A stretch of 14,044 bases of DNA, from assembly GCA_035628055.1 (NCBI GenBank), contig DASPKO010000319.1, positions 1 to 14,044 on the forward strand, written 5' to 3'. This DNA is from DASPKO01 sp035628055 (GTDB lineage Bacteria > Planctomycetota > Phycisphaerae > Phycisphaerales > UBA1924). A program made the position numbers and the translations under genes. The notes below the pieces were generated by a model. The model had not been told where the DNA came from. It made no database searches and saw only the letters and a list, made by a program, of their open reading frames with translations. Shown here piece by piece: positions 7,222 through 13,283 of the stretch. Within the stretch, counting starts at the first letter, position 1, and every line of letters starts with the position of its first letter.

Positions 7222-10188
7222 TTAGCGCGCCAGCGGGTCGGCGCACTCGGGGTCGGACTCGCGGGACGGGAAGCCGCCCTCGCCCGGGCCCTCGCGGAGC
7301 AGGATCACGTTCCCGCCGCGCTGCCCGCCCATGGCGCCCGCGTTGTAGACGTACTGGGCGTCGAGGACCTTGGCGATGCGGAGGGAGGCCTCGGTGAGGT
7401 GGGCCTTGGTGTAGGGGTCGAGCTTGGCGGCCTCGCCAGCGACCGTCCCGTCGATCTTCTCCTTCAGCTCGCGGAGCTTGGCCACCGCGAGGTTGGAGAT
7501 GGGACGGCTGGCGGCGCCGAAGGCCGTGCTGGGCATCGTCAGGTCGATGAGCCGGTTGAGGTGCTCGCGCTGGAGGTTCCGGCGGAGGCTCGAGATCATC
7601 GGCTGGCGGGCCGTGAACGACGAGGTGGGCTTGCTGGAGAGCTCGGTCCAGGCCGCCGAGGCCACGGTGTCCATCAGCTCGGGGAGCGTCAGGGCGTCCT
7701 GGCTGGCCGGGATGCGGTACTCGTTGTCGTAGACCCGCTTGAGCGTGGTGGGGTTCATCATCATGGTCATGACCGAGGCCTGGATGCCGACGATCCGGTC
7801 GTGCACCGGCCAGGTCGGCTCCTCGAAGATCTCGCCCATGCCGCCGTCGTCCCACCACTTGTCCACGGTCATGCGCGCGAGCAGGTCCGGGGTCAGGCCG
7901 AAGGCCTCATCATGGAAGGAGTTTTCGATGAGGAACTTCAGGGCGGCCCGCTGCTTTTCCACGGGCACCACGGTGATGGGGGCCCGGTTCTCCGGGTCGC
8001 CCTTCTTGTCGCGGTTGACGTGCGCCCCGCCGATCCATCCGCCCATCATGGAGAGCATCTGGGTCTGGGTGTTCAGCGTGATCGCGTAGCCGCGCCGCGC
8101 CTTGGACCACGACTGCCCCTCCTTGACGAACTTGTCGAGCACGTGCTCGCGGAGCTGGCGGACCAGCTTCATGCGGCTGGTGGCGAACTCGATCGGCTCG
8201 GCCGAGAAGTCGTAGCGCCGGGCCAGGGGGTCCGGGCCCCAGGTGTCCTCGTCGGTGGCGAACTGGTGCTCCGGGTTGGCGACCTCCTTGAGGACCTCCT
8301 TGGTGTCGGCCCCGTACCCGTAGCGGATCACCCACACGTCGTACGGCCCGATGCCGATGGGCGAGTAGTCGCCCTGGACGGCGCCGTCGCCCATGTTGAT
8401 GTTCACGGGCGTGTAGTCCATGACGCTGGTCACGAACGACTTCTTGCCCTTGAACGCCTCGGAGTTGATGTCCTTCAGCGGGTAGGTGCCGCTGGCCCGG
8501 AAGTTGTGCCGCAGCCCCAGCGTGTGCCCGACCTCGTGGGCCACCAGGTCGGCGAGGGCCGGCCCGACGAACCACTCGGGGATCCCGTCGATGATGTCGC
8601 CCTCGTCCTTCTTGGCCTCGGGCTTCTTCTCGTCCTTGGTCTCACCCTTGGCCTCGCCCTTGTCGGCGCCGGCCTCGGGCTCGCCCGCGGCCTCGGCGGC
8701 GGCGGTCTCCTGGAGCATCTCGAGCACCGCCAGGTTCATGCCCATCAGGGCCATGTCCATGGCCTTGCCCTCGGCGGCCATGCACAGGCCGTTGGTCTGG
8801 CTGATCCGTCCGCCGAGCCCGTCGAAGGGGTTGTCGCCGAGCATGCGCGACCCGCCCGCCGCCTCGGCGGCGGGGTGCCCGCCGTAGCGCAGCACGCCCC
8901 GCTGGGAGCGCTGCGCCAGGATGAAGTCACGCTCGCCGGGGGGCGCGAGGCGCACGCGGGGGTCCCAGTCCGGGTTCTTCTCGAGCCAGGCGAGCGTCTC
9001 GGGGGTCATGCCCTCCATCGCGGCCTGCGGGAGCAGCTCGTTGGCCTCGAACCAGAAGTGCCGGATCCACCCGTCGGTCAGGACCACGTCGGCGTCGAGG
9101 ATCTCGCCCGTGAGCGGGTTGACGCGCGACGGCCCGATCGCGGTGCCGATGTCGTTGGTGAGCCAGCGGATGAAGTTATAGCGCACGTCCTCGGGGTCGA
9201 GGTCCATGTACGCGCCGGTGGACTTGTCCTGGAAGTGCACCTGCACCGCGTCGACGATCCCGACCTTCTCGAAGGCCGAGTTCCAGTAGGCGATCCCCTG
9301 CTTGATGTACCGCCGGTAGCGCACGGGGACCGTGTGCTCGACGTAGAAGACGATGGGCTTCTTGGGCGGGCTCATCTTGAGCTTGGGGTCCGCCTTCTCG
9401 AGGTTCCAACGGTTGATGTAGCGCACCCACTTCTCGTCCTGGGTGAACTTGCCCAGGTCGCGGTAGGTCGTCGTGAAGTAGCCCACGCGCGTGTCGGCGG
9501 TCCGCGGCTGGTAGCCGGGCGTCCCCTCCATGAGGCTGATGGAGTAGTGGAAGCTCTGCAGCACCCCGCGGGCGGTGGGCATCTCGAACTCGACCTCGAT
9601 GTTCTTGGGGAAGGCCTTGGCGGACTTGACCACCGCCAGGGCCGCGTTGGCCCCGTTGGCCTTGGGGCCGAAGAACTTGCCCGCCTGCCCGACCATCAGC
9701 GCGTCGAGGTCGATCACCGGCTGGCCGTTCGGTCCCATGCAGACGATCGGGACGTCGAGGATGACCCGGTCGGTGAACAGGCGGCTCACGCCGTCCTTCG
9801 ACTCGGTGTCGCCCGTCGAGCGGGTCGCGACCTCGGGGGCGACCAGGGCCAGGCGCTTGTCGTAGCGCTTCCAGTAGACGTACATGTCGCCGGCCTGGAG
9901 ACCCGCGTACTCCTCGCCGCTCGCGACCGTCAGGGCGACGAAGTGCTTCTGCTGCTGGAACCCCCGGGGGAGCTCGGCGAGCATCTGCCCGTCCTTGTCG
10001 CGCTTGTACAGCGTGTACAGGCTCTCGGCGCCGTCGGCGGTCGAGATCACCTTCTCGTAGTCCTTGGCCACCTCGGCGAAGGGCGGGAACTCCGGCTTCT
10101 TCTCCTCGGGCTTGGCCGCCTCCTGGCCCAGGGCCGGGGCGCACAGCCCCGCCGCCAGCATGAGCCAACCGATCGACTTCTTCTTCAT
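7222..10188 (-). CDS. Secreted zinc metalloprotease, DUF5117/DUF4953 (metzincin-like) family
   Basis: This 988-residue exported protein has a signal peptide at residues 1-21 (MKKK, hydrophobic core, ALG before Gln22). The N-terminal third, with patterns such as LYTLYKRDKDGQMLAELP and GVSRLFTDRVILD, resembles the DUF5118/DUF5117 regions of large planctomycete and bacteroidete proteases. The catalytic site is HEVGHTLGLRH (zinc ligands His551, His555, His561; Glu552 as base), and SVMDY (Met590) is the expected metzincin Met-turn. AYWNSAFEKVG and ILDADVVLTDGWIRHFWF upstream are also typical of the DUF4953 module. A Lys/Glu/Ala-rich low-complexity insertion occupies about residues 494-530, shortly before the active-site helix. 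AAGGAG lies 5 bases before the ATG at 10188. The substrate is unknown; the role is presumably extracellular or periplasmic protein breakdown. It is downstream of the UbiA gene on the same strand, with a 210-base gap, so probably has its own promoter. Confidence 0.92.
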   Translation of the reverse strand: MKKKSIGWLMLAAGLCAPALGQEAAKPEEKKPEFPPFAEVAKDYEKVISTADGAESLYTLYKRDKDGQMLAELPRGFQQQKHFVALTVASGEEYAGLQAGDMYVYWKRYDKRLALVAPEVATRSTGDTESKDGVSRLFTDRVILDVPIVCMGPNGQPVIDLDALMVGQAGKFFGPKANGANAALAVVKSAKAFPKNIEVEFEMPTARGVLQSFHYSISLMEGTPGYQPRTADTRVGYFTTTYRDLGKFTQDEKWVRYINRWNLEKADPKLKMSPPKKPIVFYVEHTVPVRYRRYIKQGIAYWNSAFEKVGIVDAVQVHFQDKSTGAYMDLDPEDVRYNFIRWLTNDIGTAIGPSRVNPLTGEILDADVVLTDGWIRHFWFEANELLPQAAMEGMTPETLAWLEKNPDWDPRVRLAPPGERDFILAQRSQRGVLRYGGHPAAEAAGGSRMLGDNPFDGLGGRISQTNGLCMAAEGKAMDMALMGMNLAVLEMLQETAAAEAAGEPEAGADKGEAKGETKDEKKPEAKKDEGDIIDGIPEWFVGPALADLVAHEVGHTLGLRHNFRASGTYPLKDINSEAFKGKKSFVTSVMDYTPVNINMGDGAVQGDYSPIGIGPYDVWVIRYGYGADTKEVLKEVANPEHQFATDEDTWGPDPLARRYDFSAEPIEFATSRMKLVRQLREHVLDKFVKEGQSWSKARRGYAITLNTQTQMLSMMGGWIGGAHVNRDKKGDPENRAPITVVPVEKQRAALKFLIENSFHDEAFGLTPDLLARMTVDKWWDDGGMGEIFEEPTWPVHDRIVGIQASVMTMMMNPTTLKRVYDNEYRIPASQDALTLPELMDTVASAAWTELSSKPTSSFTARQPMISSLRRNLQREHLNRLIDLTMPSTAFGAASRPISNLAVAKLRELKEKIDGTVAGEAAKLDPYTKAHLTEASLRIAKVLDAQYVYNAGAMGGQRGGNVILLREGPGEGGFPSRESDPECADPLAR

Positions 10189-10193
10189 GCTCG

Positions 10194-10199
10194 CTCCTT
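10194..10199 (-). promoter_or_regulatory. Strong ribosome-binding site of the metalloprotease gene
   Basis: AAGGAG (within TAAGGAG) on the minus strand lies 5 bases before the ATG at 10188. It is the best-placed Shine-Dalgarno in the window; most other genes here have weak or no such site. Confidence 0.7.
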
Positions 10200-10315
10200 A
10201 GCGCCCCGGCTGCTCGATCCGGGACAAAGCCTCACCACACCCGCGCACGCTCGCGCTTCTGTTTCCCAGCGCCGCCGCCGGCGACAGCCACCGACGAGAC
10301 AACAACCAAACCGCC

Positions 10316-10482
10316 CTGAAACGGGCGATGGCAGCCTACCACGAAGGCCCCGCCCTTGCTGGTATACCAACCTACACGACACGGGTGGCGGGTGTTCCCT
10401 ACCCACCCCCCGAGCGGCGGAAAAATAGCATGAGCCCGGCGGTTAATACCACGAAGGCCGCCGCCGCCACCTGAAACGGGCG
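10316..10482. repeat. Two short direct repeats spanning the UbiA 3' end, in swapped order
   Basis: CTGAAACGGGCG occurs at 10316-10327 and again at 10471-10482. TACCACGAAGGCC occurs at 10337-10349 and again at 10447-10459. The right-hand copies lie in the last codons of the UbiA-family gene and the left-hand copies lie just beyond its stop (10399). The order of the two units is reversed between the copies, so this is not a plain tandem duplication. It could be debris of a rearrangement or chance. Confidence 0.5.
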
Positions 10483-11427
10483 GTCCCGGGCCGCCAGCTC
10501 CGTGGGATCGTCGTATCGACCCCGCTCCAGGAGCAGGATGCACCGGAACATGGCGTAGGTCGGCGGGAGGACCGTGAGCCACAACAGGTTCATGCCCACC
10601 GTCCATGCCGCCTCGCGGGCCTGCACGTACCCGGCATAGGTAATCAGGGTCGCGACCGCCGTCACCACCACCGCCATGCGCAGGAGCTCGTCGGTGTAGT
10701 GCAGGTGCACGCGCCGCGCCCGCGCGGCCGTCACGCCGCTCCCCGAGTCGGCGTCGAGAGCGGCGAGCGTGCGGCGCTCCCCGAGGCGCTTGCCGAACGC
10801 CAGAAACATCGCCAGGAACAAGGTGCAGTTAAGCAGCCACGTGCTGGGGCTCACGCCCGCGGCGGCGCACCCTGCCAGCACGCGGAGCACGAAGCCGGCG
10901 GCGAGCGACATCACGTCGACGATCGCGACGTGCTTGAGCCAGATGCTGTACGCCGTCGTGTTGGCCAGGTAGAGCACCACCGTCAGGGCGACGAGCGGGC
11001 GCGCGGGCCAGCCCCAGGCCCGGGCGTCCGCGGCGGGGCCCGTGCCGACCAGGAAGAGCGCACCCAGGGCTCCGAGCAGCAGGGCGACCACGAGGGTGCG
11101 CGCCTGGGCGACCGTCACGGCCCCGGCGGCGACCGGACGGTTCCGCTTCCGCGGATGGGCCAGGTCGCCACGCCGGTCGTGGATGTCGTTGACCACGTAG
11201 GCCGAGCTCGACGCGAGCGTGATCGCCAGCACGGCCCCCAGGACACCGGGCCAGTCGACGGGCTTCCCCTCGGCGGCGGCGTACACCGGGCCGAGCAGCA
11301 CGAAGGCGCTCTTGCTCCACTGCGCGGGCCGGACCAGGCGCAGCAGGCTGGCGGCCAGGGCGGGGGTCTCCCCCACCGGCCCCGACAGGGCCCCCGCGCC
11401 CGCACGATGCGCCGCACTCTGTTCCAC
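10399..11427 (-). CDS. UbiA-family polyprenyl-phosphate phosphoribosyltransferase-like protein
   Basis: This 342-residue integral membrane prenyltransferase has about eight or nine hydrophobic segments. RPAQWSKSAFVLLGPVYA (33-50) is the typical opening of the decaprenyl-phosphate phosphoribosyltransferase branch. NDIHDRRGDLAHPRKRNRP (80-98) holds the first Asp-rich metal/diphosphate motif (Asp81, Asp84, Asp88), and YSIWLKHVAIVDVM (160-173) is the second motif region. AAGFVLRVLAG and FLAFGKRLGE also fit. The characterised members condense phosphoribosyl diphosphate with a polyprenyl phosphate to give polyprenyl-phosphoryl-ribose-5-phosphate, the first committed step to lipid-linked arabinose or ribose donors. 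The start is GTG at 11427 with GGAG 11 bases upstream. It is divergent from an ALG10-like glycosyltransferase. No DprE1/DprE2-type epimerase or phosphatase is in the window, so the final sugar is unknown. A homogentisate or 4-hydroxybenzoate prenyltransferase is less likely from the motif set. Confidence 0.85.
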   Translation of the reverse strand: MEQSAAHRAGAGALSGPVGETPALAASLLRLVRPAQWSKSAFVLLGPVYAAAEGKPVDWPGVLGAVLAITLASSSAYVVNDIHDRRGDLAHPRKRNRPVAAGAVTVAQARTLVVALLLGALGALFLVGTGPAADARAWGWPARPLVALTVVLYLANTTAYSIWLKHVAIVDVMSLAAGFVLRVLAGCAAAGVSPSTWLLNCTLFLAMFLAFGKRLGERRTLAALDADSGSGVTAARARRVHLHYTDELLRMAVVVTAVATLITYAGYVQAREAAWTVGMNLLWLTVLPPTYAMFRCILLLERGRYDDPTELAARDRPFQVAAAAFVVLTAGLMLFFRRSGGG

Positions 11428-11603
11428 CTGACCGTGTGCTCCGGCGGCTCCGCCGTTCCGGCGCCGCTCCTAGAGATCGTCCACGCCGCAGGCCCGGCTG
11501 GAATCGACCGCGCCCCAGCCGTCCGCGCACGGGCCCGGCCGCCGGTCTGATCCTTCGGGCCGATGCCGGCCGAAGCTACTCTGGCGCCGGCCGTATCCGT
11601 GCC

Positions 11604-12977
11604 GTGGCCCTTCCCTCCGCCACTCACCCGGGACAAGGAATCAACAGCACGCGGGCACAGCACGGTCGCGGCGGCGCGTGGGTGGCGGCGGTCCTCGCGG
11701 CCGGGTTCTACGTCGCGGTGGTGCTCGCCGGCATCGCCGCGGCGAGGCCCGAGGACCGGGGCTACCTCGACCAGCGCGACTTCCACCTGCCCGCGATCCT
11801 GAAGTTCGCCGCCGAGCTCCCCCGGCCCGATCTGCGCGACTACGCCTCGGCGACCACGCCGGGGTATCACCTGCTCCTGGCCGGGGTCGTCCGCCTCGCC
11901 GGCCCCGACGAGCGCCCGCTGCGCGTGCTGGGGGCGGCCTTCGGGGCGGTGCTGGTCGGCGTGCTCGCCTACGCGTGCGCGCGCCGCCTCGGCCCGGCAC
12001 TCGGCCTGGCCGTCTCGGCACCCCTGGCCTGTTCCATGCACGTCGTGTACTCCGGGGTCTGGCTCCTGCCGGACAACTCCGGGTGGCTCGGCGTGCTCGG
12101 GATGCTCCTGCTGGCGCTCGCCTGGCCCGCGGGCGCGGGGCCGGCCGGCCTCTGGCTCCTGGCGGCCGGTTCTCTCTCGAGCCTCCTCGTCATCTTCCGC
12201 CAGGTACACATCTGGACCGCGGGCCTGACCTGGCTGGGGGCCTGGCTTGGCAGTGACGCGAGCGCCCCGGCGGTCCTGTCGCGCTCCCGCGTCGTCCGCT
12301 CGCTCCGGGCGTTCCTGGCGACCTTGCCGGCCTTCCTGATCCTGGCCGCGTTCGTGCGGCTCTGGGGAGGTCTCACGCCGCCCCGCTTCCAGGACCAGCA
12401 CCAGGGCTTCAACATCGCCTGGCCGGTTTTCGTGCTCGCCGTGCTCGGGGTGCTCGGGTCCTTCTACGCCGGCTGGCTGGCGCCCGGTCTGGCACGGCAG
12501 TGGCGTCAGAGGGGACGGGCGCGGGTCGCGCTGGGCGCCGCCCCGGCCCTGGGCCTGCTGCTCAGCCTGCTCATCGAAACCTCCTACAGCCTGGAGGAAG
12601 GCCGGCGCAGCGGGCTGTGGAACCTCGGCCTGAGCTTCCCGGTCGTCGCGGGCCGCTCGGTCCTGATCAGCGCGTGCTGCGCGCTCGGCGGCGTGGTTCT
12701 TGTGGCCCTAGGCGGGATTCTCGGCCGGCGCGATCACCTGGTCCTGCTGGCGGCGCTCGCCGGCTTCACCCTGGCCCAGCTCCCCAACCACGAGGTCTGG
12801 CAGCGCTACGTCGAGCCCATGTGCCTCATCCTCCTGGCCCTGGCCGCATCCCGCTCCACCCTCCCCCCCCCCTCCGGACCCCACCCCGCCCACGCCGCAC
12901 TCCGCCACGCCCGCTGGCTCGGCCCGCTTGCCCTCGGCCTGCTCTTCCTCGCGTACACCTGGACACGGATGACCTAG
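11604..12977 (+). CDS. ALG10/DIE2-like GT-C membrane glycosyltransferase (start uncertain)
   Basis: This is a polytopic protein of about 457 residues with roughly ten hydrophobic segments. Three spaced motifs resemble eukaryotic ALG10/DIE2 (dolichyl-phosphate-glucose alpha-1,2-glucosyltransferase). LDQRDFHLPAILKF (55-68, with Asp56, Asp59 and His61) lies in the first luminal-type loop and is followed by ATTPGYH (83-89), comparable to ALG10's 'DE-x-F-H-x-P-Q' and 'TTPPGLY'. FRQVHIW (198-204) parallels 'RQTNIVW'. WGGLTPPRFQDQHQGFN (Asp264, His266) parallels the 'W-x-G-G...GDKSxH' loop. GT-C enzymes use polyprenyl-phosphate sugars as donors on the outer face of the membrane. The frame is open from GTG at 11436, but its first 56 codons look non-coding and begin 8 bases from the divergent gene's start. 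GTG at 11604 or 11682 is therefore more plausible; neither has a good Shine-Dalgarno. The family is inferred from motifs; donor and acceptor are unknown. Confidence 0.72.
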   Translation: MALPSATHPGQGINSTRAQHGRGGAWVAAVLAAGFYVAVVLAGIAAARPEDRGYLDQRDFHLPAILKFAAELPRPDLRDYASATTPGYHLLLAGVVRLAGPDERPLRVLGAAFGAVLVGVLAYACARRLGPALGLAVSAPLACSMHVVYSGVWLLPDNSGWLGVLGMLLLALAWPAGAGPAGLWLLAAGSLSSLLVIFRQVHIWTAGLTWLGAWLGSDASAPAVLSRSRVVRSLRAFLATLPAFLILAAFVRLWGGLTPPRFQDQHQGFNIAWPVFVLAVLGVLGSFYAGWLAPGLARQWRQRGRARVALGAAPALGLLLSLLIETSYSLEEGRRSGLWNLGLSFPVVAGRSVLISACCALGGVVLVALGGILGRRDHLVLLAALAGFTLAQLPNHEVWQRYVEPMCLILLALAASRSTLPPPSGPHPAHAALRHARWLGPLALGLLFLAYTWTRMT

Positions 12978-13016
12978 CCCTGACGCCCCCACAAAACAGC
13001 CCCCTGCCCGCGCCGG

Positions 13017-13213
13017 GCCCTGATCACCGGCATCGCGGGGCACAATGGGTCCTCCGTCGCCGAGCTCTTGGTGCAGAAGGGCTAGAGGTCCACGGCATCG
13101 TCGCCGCCGGGGTCGCGGCCCTGAAGCTCTGGGACGCGATGCGCGACTCCGAGGGGCTCACCGGGCGCGACGCCGGCCGCGCCCTCACGGACCGGCGCGG
13201 ACGCGAACAATGA
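13017..13213 (+). pseudogene. Decayed fragment starting like GDP-mannose 4,6-dehydratase (gmd-like)
   Basis: Bases 13017-13082 translate to ALITGIAGHNGSSVAELLVQ followed by KG, then a TAG. The next frame immediately continues EVHGIV (13085-13102). Together these give the first about 28 residues of the GDP-mannose 4,6-dehydratase family ('ALITGITGQDGSYLAELLLEKGYEVHGIV'), including the glycine-rich NAD(P)-binding turn. Loss of one base in the Tyr codon (TA-GAG) causes the frameshift. No start codon precedes ALITG in frame. After GIV the sequence leaves the Gmd pattern: about 36 codons (AAGVAALKLWDAMRDSEGLT, then GRDAGRAL and on) run to a TGA at 13211-13213 with almost pure G/C third positions. 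They look like the true 3' end of another, unrecognised gene joined by a deletion. A functional product is not expected. This fills most of the 306-base gap between the glycosyltransferase gene and mutL; I see nothing else in that gap except the mutL promoter candidate. Confidence 0.75.
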
Positions 13214-13270
13214 CCGCCATCCAAGCCGGGTGCACAAGCTGGCGGCTCGGTCGGCGCCGCGCCCGCGGCG

Positions 13271-13277
13271 ATAAACT
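13271..13277 (+). promoter_or_regulatory. Candidate -10 element for a leaderless mutL transcript
   Basis: ATAAACT (hexamer TAAACT, 13272-13277) is the only AT-rich patch just before mutL. A start point about 7 bases downstream would fall on the mutL ATG at 13284. No Shine-Dalgarno is present, which agrees with leaderless translation. No good -35 is visible at 17-base spacing, so the call is tentative. Confidence 0.28.
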
Positions 13278-13283
13278 GGCGCG

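Noticed and set aside
7210..10428. A 1072-codon open frame on the plus strand across the metalloprotease gene
   Set aside because: It is a shadow of the minus-strand gene: the minus frame has a signal peptide, HExxH site and Met-turn, while the plus translation is Val/Gly/Arg/His-rich with no recognisable domain. Long antisense frames are expected at this GC content.
11436..11603. Upstream coding extension of the ALG10-like gene from GTG 11436
   Set aside because: The translated stretch is Arg/Pro-rich and starts 8 bases from the divergent gene's start codon, leaving no room for promoters; it reads as intergenic sequence.
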